Assembly: GCF_003419895.1 (NCBI RefSeq)
Contig: NZ_QPMM01000006.1
Coordinates: 516,340-580,339, forward strand
Direction of reading: 5' to 3'
Origin: Chitinophaga silvatica
GTDB taxonomy: Bacteria; Bacteroidota; Bacteroidia; Chitinophagales; Chitinophagaceae
DNA: 64,000 bases
Within the stretch, counting starts at the first letter, position 1. Each line of letters starts with the position of its first letter. The notes under the pieces were generated by a model, which did not search any database, had not been told where the DNA came from, and saw only the letters and a list, made by a program, of their open reading frames with translations. Position numbers and translations under genes: made by a program. This document shows, one piece after another, positions 55,406 through 63,484 of the stretch.

Positions 55406-55705
55406 TATTAGTTGCAAATTTGGGGGCTGTGAAAACAGCCCCTATCTTTTTCAACCAAAATCTGAACCAATGGTGGTCAGAAAATCTTTATCATATTACA
55501 AAAACCAATTTGAAAAACTGAGGGAAGCTGCATAACACCCTGGAGGCTAATCAGTCGGATGATTTTAGATAATGGTTTGCTAAACTACAAAATCTATTAA
55601 TATTTTAGTGATAAAATTACACAAATGGTAACTATGGATGTCAATATATTAGGCTCTATTTGTCTAGTTACCATCTTGTTGTCATAACTTCTAAATCTAA
55701 ATATA
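55406..55705. other. Gene-free stretch with a terminator and an inverted repeat
   Basis: Holds the terminator at 55423-55450. It also has a 10-bp inverted repeat, ATGGTAACTA at 55625-55634 and TAGTTACCAT at 55665-55674, 30 bases apart, ending about 30 bases before the GTG of the next gene. The repeat may be an operator. A frame of 62 codons here overlaps the DUF983 gene and is not credible as a whole. Confidence 0.5.
55423..55450 (+). terminator. Terminator after the DUF983 gene
   Basis: 8-bp stem 55423-55430 with 55435-55442 closing a GAAA tetraloop; tail TATCTTTTTC. Confidence 0.85.
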
Positions 55706-56110
55706 GTGTACAAATTTTACTATCTGATTTGCTTACTGGGATTGGCTTGTCAGCAACCTGCTTCTTCTCCTGAAGTAGCAGATAAACCAACTACCAGTAA
55801 GTCTTCCAAAGAGAAAACAATTTCCTTTAATAAACTGAGTGCAGACGAAAATGCAGATAGTGCAGAGTTTGAGGCTAATGGGATTCGGGTAACAATAACA
55901 AATACACTTCCTATGCAGGCAATCAATATAAGTCAGAAAAACAAACGACTGATCAATTATCTGCATGCCATTGATAGTCCTACCACCAGTATCCCTGTTC
56001 CAACATTAATTACGTCAAACAAGGATACTGTAGTAGTAATCACCTATCAGGAGCAACGATATTCATTTATGATAAAAAATAATACCGCTACCTTATCTAA
56101 AGAACGTTAA
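55706..56110 (+). CDS. Small hypothetical lipoprotein
   Basis: A 134-aa protein starting with GTG. Short signal and lipobox (MYKFYYLICLLGLAC-QQ, Cys at 15), then a low-complexity Ser/Lys/Glu linker and a small beta-rich domain (FEANGIRVTITNTL; DTVVVITYQEQRYSFMIKNN). Not recognised. Probably anchored to a membrane facing the periplasm. It converges on the TonB receptor gene with no spacing between stops. Confidence 0.7.
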   Translation: MYKFYYLICLLGLACQQPASSPEVADKPTTSKSSKEKTISFNKLSADENADSAEFEANGIRVTITNTLPMQAINISQKNKRLINYLHAIDSPTTSIPVPTLITSNKDTVVVITYQEQRYSFMIKNNTATLSKER

Positions 56111-58561
56111 TTATTTAAAATCGATTGGTATGGCCAGTTTCATACTGAAGTTTCTGCCCATATTAAATACACCCATTCTTCCTGTCGCCTCATTTATCGG
56201 TGCATATTTCAATCTGCTCAAATGATTTTGATAGGCAACATCAGTAATATTATTTACAGCAAAATGTAAAGAAAAGAGTGTTTTACTCTTTTTGTTAACA
56301 ATATCAGTACCTAAACCAGCATTCAGCAAGGTGTATCCTTTGGTGCTGGTTTCTGTTTGATAGGCATAAAAAATATTATTCTGAGCCATATTTAAATCCA
56401 TCTGCACACCAACATAGAGGTTCTGAAACGGACTTTTTCCTACTTTTTTAAATTTTCCTTTTAATTCAGACAACCATCTGCCGGCTGGTATATTAGGTAA
56501 ATTTTTTGTTGAATCGGTAGCATTGATGGCAGTAGCTCTTACATAAGAAAATGTATTCTCGAAATGCAGCCAGTCGATCGGATGCGGGTGAATATCTAAC
56601 ATAATTTCCCCTCCATAAAGATGTGCATTGTTTTGCTGGAATTTAAAGGCAGCAAAGCCTTCAGCATTATCGAATGACGGAATAGAGTCGGTACCTTCAC
56701 TGTTTACCAGTTTTCTGGAATAGATAAAGTTGTTGATATAATTATAGAAAATATTCGCGGTTAATGACAAATGCTCTGTATTAAAATCGATCCCTGCATC
56801 CACTTGTGTGCTTATCTCAGGCTTTAAATCCTGGTTTCCGTATTCGTATTTAATTGTTCCTTCATGCACTCCATTTGCCGAAAGTTCTGCAATATTTGGT
56901 GCCCTGAAACCACGTGCAGCATTCAGCTTAAGAGTTACTTTGTCGCTTGCTTCATAACTAATTCCTGCACTTGCAGACACATTAAAAAAGTTGCGATTGA
57001 AATCAGCAAATTTTACCGTGCCGGTTGGAGCAGGTTGATCATCGTCGTTTAATGTTAAACCTTCTGAATGCAGCGTTCTGTTATCGAATCGTAAACCACC
57101 GCTCAGTGTAAGTTTGTTGAAAGTTTTGGAAGTAACTGCAAACGCACCAATGTCAAACAAACTATAGGCAGGGATCAGGAATTCTTCGCCCTTATTTTTA
57201 TTGTTCTGTTGCATTCCGTTTACACCAACAGTTGTTTGCCAGCCATTACTCTCTGCCAGATAATATTTCAATGCATAGTTGAAGGTATGCAGATTTAGAA
57301 ATAACCCTGGAGTATTGGGTGTTAATACATCTCCGTATTCCCTGCGGTTGTTGATCTGATAGCCCAAAGTAAGGCCAATTCTTCCTCCATTATTAAAATA
57401 CAGACTGTTATCCCAAACAATTTTATTGTGATTGATTTGCTGCTTGGGAACGGTCATGCTATAATCGCGATGGTCTTTATTGGTAATAGGTGCTTCTTCT
57501 GCTTCTCCGTTAATTACTACCGGTTTGATGAAGGTGCCGTCTGCATCTCTTTCTCCTTCTACCAAACCTAAATGCTGATTGAATGAAGTAAAGCTCAGGT
57601 GGCTGAATCCCCATTGTTTATTAATTCCTATTGTTGCTCCATAGTTTGTATTGTTGAAGCGGGAATTAAAAACATAATTATCGTATTTATTGTGATAGTC
57701 GTGTGCCTGTTTTTGTGTAATAAATGCGCTCCAGTTTATGCCGTTGTTATTACCTGCAATATCGGCATGATAGGCCATGAGCCCATTGTTGGTCTGGTAG
57801 TTTGCTTCAACATTACCTTTTATTTTTCCTAAAGGCAAAGGGGCAGGAGGAACAATATTTACAACTCCGGCCAATGCATCAGAACCATAAATCAGGGATG
57901 ATGGTCCTTTCAATATTTCAATTCTGCTAACATTATAATCATCTACCTCAATGCCGTGTTCATCTCCCCATTGTTGTCCTTCCTGTCTGATTCCATCACT
58001 CACAACTACTACCCGGTTGTATCCAAGTCCGCGGATAAAGGGTTTGGAAATAGCCGGACCGGTGGTCAGTTGTGTAACACCAGGCACCTTGGAAATTGCA
58101 TCAATAATATTTGTTGATATCTGATCGTCTAAATAATCACGTCGAATAATACTTACCGGTGTTGGCGTTTTTTTCATAGAAGTAGCCAGACTGGCGCCTG
58201 TTATGACCACCTCATTTTTTTCGATTAATGTTTCTGAAAGCTCAAAATCTTTTGAGGTAGCTCCATTAATAGTAATAGTTTCTGTAAAAGCGGCATAACC
58301 GATATAATGTACTTCCACTACATATCTTCCTCTTGGAAGATTTTTAATAAGATATTGTCCTTCTGCGTTGGTGGCAGCGCCTAACTTCAGATCTGGTAAA
58401 TATACCGTTGCTCCCGGTAATGGTTGGTGAGATGTTTTATCTGTAACCTTACCAGAAAGCGAGTTTGCTTCAATTTCATCTACCGGAATTCCTGCAAAAG
58501 CTGCAGGAACAGCCAATAAAATACCCCAAATACCGAGCATCAACACACGTAAATTGTGCAT
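56111..58561 (-). CDS. TonB-dependent receptor, probable metal or metallophore type
   Basis: Outer-membrane importer of 816 aa. Signal peptide (cleavage near AFAG), carboxypeptidase-regulatory domain at about 33-115 (GKVTDKTSHQPLPGATVYLPD), plug at about 130-235 (TPVSIIRRDYLDDQ; KPFIRGLGYNRVVVVSDGIRQEGQQWGDEHG), then the barrel. The barrel has several His clusters (KQAHDYHNKYDNY; DIHPHPIDWLHFENTF). There is no STN domain and no SusD. The layout recalls ZnuD-like zinc receptors, by eye. A His-rich small protein is encoded 90 bases upstream on the same strand, with a repressor-like palindrome at its promoter. Confidence 0.9.
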   Translation of the reverse strand: MHNLRVLMLGIWGILLAVPAAFAGIPVDEIEANSLSGKVTDKTSHQPLPGATVYLPDLKLGAATNAEGQYLIKNLPRGRYVVEVHYIGYAAFTETITINGATSKDFELSETLIEKNEVVITGASLATSMKKTPTPVSIIRRDYLDDQISTNIIDAISKVPGVTQLTTGPAISKPFIRGLGYNRVVVVSDGIRQEGQQWGDEHGIEVDDYNVSRIEILKGPSSLIYGSDALAGVVNIVPPAPLPLGKIKGNVEANYQTNNGLMAYHADIAGNNNGINWSAFITQKQAHDYHNKYDNYVFNSRFNNTNYGATIGINKQWGFSHLSFTSFNQHLGLVEGERDADGTFIKPVVINGEAEEAPITNKDHRDYSMTVPKQQINHNKIVWDNSLYFNNGGRIGLTLGYQINNRREYGDVLTPNTPGLFLNLHTFNYALKYYLAESNGWQTTVGVNGMQQNNKNKGEEFLIPAYSLFDIGAFAVTSKTFNKLTLSGGLRFDNRTLHSEGLTLNDDDQPAPTGTVKFADFNRNFFNVSASAGISYEASDKVTLKLNAARGFRAPNIAELSANGVHEGTIKYEYGNQDLKPEISTQVDAGIDFNTEHLSLTANIFYNYINNFIYSRKLVNSEGTDSIPSFDNAEGFAAFKFQQNNAHLYGGEIMLDIHPHPIDWLHFENTFSYVRATAINATDSTKNLPNIPAGRWLSELKGKFKKVGKSPFQNLYVGVQMDLNMAQNNIFYAYQTETSTKGYTLLNAGLGTDIVNKKSKTLFSLHFAVNNITDVAYQNHLSRLKYAPINEATGRMGVFNMGRNFSMKLAIPIDFK

Positions 58562-58651
58562 AAGAATAAAATAATAATGATTGGAAATCTAAATCCTGAC
58601 AATAAAATCCATAACATGAACAGATTGTTCACATTTCAAAAGAAAAAGGCA

Positions 58652-58978
58652 TTAAATAATGGCAGGAGGTGCCCGTGGAGATGAGAATCGTTGAAAAGGC
58701 TTGTTAGCATTAACAACCTTTAAAACCGGGTATTCCCATTTTATAGGTTGCGCCAATACAAAATAGAATGCTGCTATTGGCTCATAGGGTTCTATAGCTA
58801 TCTGTAGGAAATCACAGTGCTGGTGCAGTTCAGACAGGGCTGCACCCTCGTGATGCCAGGCATCAACAGTATCGTGGTGCCCGGCAAATTCGTGAATAAA
58901 CTCTCTGGGGAGGGTATTTAAAGTAAATACTCCCAGTAGAATAATTGATAATATCTTATGCCATCTTCGTTTATTCAC
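58652..58978 (-). CDS. Small His-rich exported protein, metal-related
   Basis: A 108-aa protein from GTG 58978. The frame is open to a TTG at 59023, but that start lies upstream of the -7 box. An N-terminal signal or anchor helix (WHKILSIILLGVFTLNTLP) is followed by a His-dense stretch (REFIHEFAGHHDTVDAWHHEGAALSELHQHC) with eight His and one Cys in about 30 residues, a good metal-binding candidate. The C-terminal part is not recognised. By position it is the likely partner of the TonB receptor 90 bases downstream. Promoter: -7 box TACCTTTG five bases before the GTG, with a palindrome over the -33 region. Confidence 0.7.
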   Translation of the reverse strand: MNKRRWHKILSIILLGVFTLNTLPREFIHEFAGHHDTVDAWHHEGAALSELHQHCDFLQIAIEPYEPIAAFYFVLAQPIKWEYPVLKVVNANKPFQRFSSPRAPPAII

Positions 58979-58983
58979 GAGGG

Positions 58984-59023
58984 CAAAGGTAGTAAAATCA
59001 TTCAATTTGCAACAATGTTGCAA
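58984..59023 (-). promoter_or_regulatory. Promoter with overlapping 17-bp palindromic operator
   Basis: Minus strand: -7 box TACCTTTG at 58991 to 58984; TTG candidates for -33 at 59012-59010 (18-base spacer) and 59015-59013 (21). A perfect palindrome TTGCAACA-A-TGTTGCAA at 59007-59023 covers both. This geometry fits repression by a Fur/Zur-like dimer; the regulator identity is inferred. Confidence 0.6.
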
Positions 59024-59032
59024 TGTAAAATA

Positions 59033-60613
59033 TTAATTAACCTTCAGCATAGGCCTTACCTGTTGGATTGGTCCATTCTGGAAGCGTGCATAATAGAGGC
59101 CTGTTGGAAGTTGCTGACCATCGAAGGTAAAGGAATAGGTACCAGGTGAATGTACTTTATTCACAGGTACGCTGAGTAATCGCCCTGCTGTATCAAAAAT
59201 CTGGATCATTGTATTTCCGCTACCTGTGGTATAAGTGATAGTGGTATAGGAAGTAAATGGATTTGGTGAATTGATGATTAATTTTTTACCATCTGTATTG
59301 AGTTCCGGTATGCTGGTGATTGTACCGCAAGCCACACCACTTACAAGTGGGAGCCTTTGATAATCCTTACCCATAATTTTTTGCAGATCGGTTGGCTCTA
59401 CACAAAACCATTGCTCCAATATAGATGCGTATATCGACCTGAAATCGTATTGCATTGGGATATTATCAGCAACTGCACTATTATCGGGGATAGCCGGACT
59501 ATTCCCCAGAACTCCCTGATTCACATAATCGCCAAAAATGATCATCGGAGCAGCGGCACCGTGATCGGTTCCCATACTGAAGTTCGATTTAATGCGACGT
59601 CCGAATTCGGAGAAAGTCATACCCACTACTCTTCTGGAGGCATGCAGTCCTTTCAGATCGTCCATAAACGCCTTGATGGCATCAGACACACCACCTAACA
59701 GATTTGCGTGCCCACCTTTACTGGTATCTCCGCCTTCGGTTTGGTTGGCATGGGTGTCGAAACCTCCGGTGCTAACCATATATAATTTGGTTTTTAGGCC
59801 ACCAGCTACAAGTCGGGCTACTATTTTAAGTTGCTCGGCCAGGTAGTTGTTTGCCGGATAAGCCCCCTGAGAGGTAACTTTACCGGCTGCCTTTTTTATT
59901 GATTGCTCGTAGCTGTTTGTTTGCTTGGCGATCAGCCGTATGTACTCCAATTCCTTGCCCCATTTGGTATTGGGAACCGGGTCCATTACTCCATCTATCA
60001 GATTATAGAAGTCGGTGGCGCTGGTAATAGCAATTCCCATGCTTGCATTGGCGCCCTGAAAAGCAGGCGACACAATAGAACCAATCTGAATTGCTAAAGG
60101 ATCGGGTGCTTTGTCATTAGGGTATCCATCCGGGAAACCTGGATATTGAGTATCCAGATATCTTCCACCCCAACCGGTAGTAAGAACTTCATCGGAATTG
60201 GAGCCGGTAAGCCAGATATCTGTTGCACGGAAATGCGAGAAATTAGGAGTAGGATAACCAACACTCTGCACTATACTTACTTTACCATTGTTGTATAGCT
60301 CCTGGATACCTTTCATGGCAGGATGTAATCCCGATTTTTTATAGTTATCCAAAGCCAGTACTTTGCCTTCCTGGATAGCGATATTGGTACGGGCAGCCTG
60401 ATATTTACTATAGATATCCAGTGGTATCACCATGTTTAACCCATCATTACCACCAGTCAGCTGAATCATTACCAGAACATGATCATTATCTGCAGCTCCG
60501 GCTAATGCATTGAGCATTGGAGATCCGGCAAATGCTTTAATTGAGAAGCCATTGATAACTGTTGGAAGTATAGCAGCAGGCGCTGTATATTTCAGAAAGT
60601 CTCTTCTTTTCAT
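59033..60613 (-). CDS. DUF1501 protein with Tat signal and type IX secretion C-terminal domain
   Basis: A 526-aa protein. A twin-arginine signal (KRRDFLKYTAPAAILP) leads a DUF1501 domain (about 40-430: HVLVMIQLTGGNDGLNMVIPLD; GLHPAMKGIQELYNNGKVSIVQSVGYP; FSHFRATDIW; MTFSEFGRRIKSNFSMGTDHGAAAPM). The fold is sulfatase/alkaline-phosphatase-like. The last 75 residues (INSPNPFTSYTTITYTTGSG; IFDTAGRLL; LPTGLYYARFQNG) are a type A sorting domain of the type IX system. So it is exported folded by Tat and then sent across the outer membrane. It is paired with DUF1800 19 bases upstream. Confidence 0.93.
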   Translation of the reverse strand: MKRRDFLKYTAPAAILPTVINGFSIKAFAGSPMLNALAGAADNDHVLVMIQLTGGNDGLNMVIPLDIYSKYQAARTNIAIQEGKVLALDNYKKSGLHPAMKGIQELYNNGKVSIVQSVGYPTPNFSHFRATDIWLTGSNSDEVLTTGWGGRYLDTQYPGFPDGYPNDKAPDPLAIQIGSIVSPAFQGANASMGIAITSATDFYNLIDGVMDPVPNTKWGKELEYIRLIAKQTNSYEQSIKKAAGKVTSQGAYPANNYLAEQLKIVARLVAGGLKTKLYMVSTGGFDTHANQTEGGDTSKGGHANLLGGVSDAIKAFMDDLKGLHASRRVVGMTFSEFGRRIKSNFSMGTDHGAAAPMIIFGDYVNQGVLGNSPAIPDNSAVADNIPMQYDFRSIYASILEQWFCVEPTDLQKIMGKDYQRLPLVSGVACGTITSIPELNTDGKKLIINSPNPFTSYTTITYTTGSGNTMIQIFDTAGRLLSVPVNKVHSPGTYSFTFDGQQLPTGLYYARFQNGPIQQVRPMLKVN

Positions 60614-60632
60614 AAAAAGGTTTTTCAGGTTA

Positions 60633-62264
60633 TCAGGCTAATTGATATTCTGATAAGTTCATGATATATTTAAACAGCGCTTGTAAACGGGTTTCCACAT
60701 TCTCTTTCAGTGTAGCATTCGTAGGCGAAGCTATATACGCATTCCAGGCTTGTGTCCAGTAATAATTACTATCCGGACTCTGTCCGCTGAGCAGAATACT
60801 ATTTTTCAGGAATGCCTTAAGGTTATCGGAAACGACTACACGATATAGTAATTTCACAACATCGTCAATCAATAAGATAGGATCTTCCGGATTGGGCAGA
60901 GACCCGGCATAGGCCAATACATCTATCTTGAGATTATTGATACCATTATTGCTGATCAATCCGTCGCTTAATTTATTTCGTTTAGGAAGCGTATCGGTAT
61001 TGATCCACAGCTCATGAAAGGCAGGTTCCTGATAGTATGCATCCCAGCCCGCTACCAGTGGAGGATCTCCAAAGTTTTGCAGCATATTATCAGCTCTGCT
61101 TTGAATTACCATCCAGGCAGCGTATTGGTCTGGATAATTGGTAGGAAAAGCAATATTGTATTCTCTGCAGATACCTATACAGAAATCGGCCGGACTTTTA
61201 ATCAGACAAGCCATATTTAACGGATCGAAGAAGTGCTCGCTGCAAAGCAGGGCATTTAGTGTAGTTTTTATATCAAATCCGCTGCTTCTGAAAATTTCTG
61301 CAAGAGGAGCGATTACATTCGTTTCTGTTGCGGCATCAATATCATAATAAACAAAGAATCGGTATAGTTTACGGCAGATGAATTTGGAAACTTCCGGTTG
61401 CAGGAAGATGATGTTTAACAGGTCATCCAGTTCCGACATCCCGTCTGTTCCTGTTTTTCCCGAGATTACCTTATTCTGGTAGAAGCTCGAAAATTGTTTA
61501 TTGCCGATATCATGTTGAGTAGTATCGAACTTGCTGGTGATGGTGGTTCTGTCTACCCTGTAGCCGGTTAATACCCTGGCAGTAGCTCTAACATCATCCT
61601 CAGTATAGTGGGAATCCGGACCTTTACCAACGGTAAATAATTCATGTAGTTCTCTGGCATAGTTTTCATCGGCAGCTCCTTTAGAGTTGAGGGTGCCATT
61701 GAGATATACCAGCATTGCAGGATCTAATGTAATAGCCTTAGTGAGGGCTTTGAAATCTCCTAATGCGTATTGGCGTAAGGTTAGATTATACTGGTAGATA
61801 AACCTGCTATCTCTGACCATACTGGTTTCGGTAACAAAATGATTATGCCAGAACAGCACCATTTTTTCGTGTATGCTATGCTGTTGGTTGATCATTTGAC
61901 CGGTCCACCAGGCTTTATACGAAAAAATGCGCTTTTGTTCCAGCATTTCATCTCCCAAAGGGGCTTTCACCCAGGTGGCACCCGGAGTTACGCCGGTATC
62001 ATCAATGCCATAGTTATTAACTGGTGGCTGAGGAATGCTTTGCGGAGTGAGCAGGGTATCGATGGCTTGTTGCATCGACATGCCTTTAAACGCATTGTAA
62101 GTAGCCGGATTTACTCCGAATAGTGTGCGTTTAAGCAAATGAATTAGCTCGAGATCTGTCCAGTTGCCAGTATAAGGATTCAATCCGGAACCGGTTCTTC
62201 CGGTTACACTAAAAGGCCTTTTCTGGCGGTCTGGCGATAAGGTCAGGAATTGTCTGCGGTCCAT
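60633..62264 (-). CDS. DUF1800 protein
   Basis: A 543-aa protein with the DUF1800 pattern (LLKRTLFGVNPATYNAFKGMS; NQQHSIHEKMVLFWHNHFVTE; ENYARELHELFTVGKG; YTEDDVRATARVLTGYRVD; FICRKLYRFFVYYD). DUF1800 and DUF1501 genes occur as a pair in many Bacteroidota and Planctomycetes; function is unknown, with a suggested role at the cell surface. The N-terminus has RRQFL but no hydrophobic segment behind it, so no clear Tat signal is seen. First gene of the two-gene operon. Confidence 0.93.
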   Translation of the reverse strand: MDRRQFLTLSPDRQKRPFSVTGRTGSGLNPYTGNWTDLELIHLLKRTLFGVNPATYNAFKGMSMQQAIDTLLTPQSIPQPPVNNYGIDDTGVTPGATWVKAPLGDEMLEQKRIFSYKAWWTGQMINQQHSIHEKMVLFWHNHFVTETSMVRDSRFIYQYNLTLRQYALGDFKALTKAITLDPAMLVYLNGTLNSKGAADENYARELHELFTVGKGPDSHYTEDDVRATARVLTGYRVDRTTITSKFDTTQHDIGNKQFSSFYQNKVISGKTGTDGMSELDDLLNIIFLQPEVSKFICRKLYRFFVYYDIDAATETNVIAPLAEIFRSSGFDIKTTLNALLCSEHFFDPLNMACLIKSPADFCIGICREYNIAFPTNYPDQYAAWMVIQSRADNMLQNFGDPPLVAGWDAYYQEPAFHELWINTDTLPKRNKLSDGLISNNGINNLKIDVLAYAGSLPNPEDPILLIDDVVKLLYRVVVSDNLKAFLKNSILLSGQSPDSNYYWTQAWNAYIASPTNATLKENVETRLQALFKYIMNLSEYQLA

Positions 62265-62476
62265 AAATCGATATGGTTGATGGCTAGGGGGCCGTTTAGG
62301 GATCCAAATTAATAAAAAGTTTAATTTAATCGATGGGGAATTTTAAAGAGGTTGAAAAAAAATCTATCATTTTGATTATTCAGATATTCATTTGATAAAA
62401 TAAATATCTGAATAATAATATGGTTATCAATAATTTATGTTACGTTTGTTAAGGTTTAAATAAGGAAAAATTGTAC

Positions 62477-62515
62477 ATTTGCTTCAAACCATTTGTTTTA
62501 AACATTTGGTTTAAA
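62477..62515 (+). repeat. Three iteron-like direct repeats
   Basis: ATTTGCTTCAAA (62477-62488), ATTTGTTTTAAA (62491-62502) and ATTTGGTTTAAA (62504-62515), 14 and 13 bases apart. A fourth weak copy may begin at 62518. Confidence 0.6.
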
Positions 62516-62630
62516 TCATTAGGTACGCAACCTTTTGGTTTTTTATTGAGAACAATAGGGGCGGCTCGTCCTGCAAGATTTTGCTCAGCCCCTATGTTCT
62601 CACTTTTGTTCATCACAAAAGAAGTTTAGT

Positions 62631-62717
62631 ATGTCCTTAAAACATTGGGCGTCTATAGCCCCTTCTGTTTATACTCCAAATTTTATACGTAACCTCTCTC
62701 TGTTCGACAGTCGTTAG
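62631..62717 (+). CDS. Possible 28-codon small ORF in the leader
   Basis: ATG-to-TAG frame encoding a 28-residue peptide (MSLKHWASIAPSVYTPNF at the front, ending LSLFDSR). It starts 10 bases after the small hairpin at 62603-62621. It could be a leader peptide or a small protein, but a frame this short can arise by chance, and no family is recognised. Confidence 0.25.
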   Translation: MSLKHWASIAPSVYTPNFIRNLSLFDSR

Positions 62718-62910
62718 TCGCTTCTTCTACTTATTGATTTAGTTGTCCGATCCTGGAAATTTCATGGGTCCGGGAGTGTATGTCTATTTGACAAATTTTA
62801 TCTCAAAGATTGCGTTTGACTGTCAATTTTATAAATTAAAAATCAAGAAGTTACATATACGAATATATGTAATTAACCAACACATTTATTGAATTAAGAA
62901 CAGAAAATTT

Positions 62911-63192
62911 ATGAAGCATTCATATAATAAGCGGGTTATTCTACCAATTAGAAAAGCAATGGAATTAACACAGCGAGAAATGAGCAATCTGTTAGGCATA
63001 TCTATAGGCAGTTTCAGGAATTATGAATCAGGCAGGTCCAGAGGCAGCGAATTTTTTTATCAGCGAATGATGGAGGTTTTTGGGATTGATCTGAGACAGC
63101 ATCCCGATCTGAATAAAATTGTTTTCTGTAATGCACAGCGCGTGAAATCGGAGGTTTACAGGTATTTGAATACTTTGGAGATTATTGAGTAG
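62911..63192 (+). CDS. Small helix-turn-helix (XRE-like) protein
   Basis: A 93-aa protein consisting mainly of a Cro/C1-type HTH: ILPIRKAMELTQREMSNLLGISIGSFRNYESGRSRG (residues about 10-45), then FYQRMMEVFGID and a helical tail. This is the DNA-binding core alone, with no ligand domain. It may bind the repeats upstream of its own gene. There is no toxin-like partner before or after it, so a toxin-antitoxin role is not supported. It is followed by non-coding DNA and then a tandem repeat array. Confidence 0.8.
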   Translation: MKHSYNKRVILPIRKAMELTQREMSNLLGISIGSFRNYESGRSRGSEFFYQRMMEVFGIDLRQHPDLNKIVFCNAQRVKSEVYRYLNTLEIIE

Positions 63193-63484
63193 ATGTTGGT
63201 TAGATTGATTGACGAACTTCCAATTTTGCATGGAGGTGGGAACAATCCTAATTTGAAAATAGGTTTTGGGATTTATGGATCTATAATGTTGGGTTTATTT
63301 TCTGTGAGATGAGGCTATCCCAATACAATTAAGAAGCAGCGTATTGATTTGATATTAAATTCAAATTTCAAGATCTGGGTTCATTTATTGCTAAGAGAAA
63401 AATGTCTCTGATTTTATTGTCTTTATCTGATTGATAAATTTCCTTTACCGTAGACTGGGCAGGGGTAAACCCTGCCCCTACAGG
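63193..63484. other. Gene-free stretch ending in a GC-rich hairpin
   Basis: No gene is seen. A hairpin GGGCAGGG/CCCTGCCC (63457-63464 with 63470-63477, five-base loop) lies directly before the first unit of the tandem array. Confidence 0.5.

Larger units (their letters stand above)
62265..62910. promoter_or_regulatory. Long structured non-coding leader with iteron-like repeats
   Basis: No large gene. Seen in order: two perfect -7 boxes, TACGTTTG (62441-62448) and TACATTTG (62474-62481); three tandem 12-mers of pattern ATTTGNTTYAAA at 62477, 62491 and 62504; a 15-bp hairpin with one bulge (62547-62562 with 62588-62602); a 7-bp hairpin CTTTTGT/ACAAAAG (62603-62609 with 62615-62621); and a 28-codon frame at 62631. 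The HTH gene follows at 62911. Confidence 0.55.

Noticed and set aside
55347..55535. 62-codon frame overlapping the end of the DUF983 gene
   Set aside because: It overlaps a well-supported gene in another frame and runs through that gene's terminator hairpin.
62911..63192. Toxin-antitoxin module based on the HTH protein
   Set aside because: No RelE, HicA, HipA or similar partner frame lies on either side.
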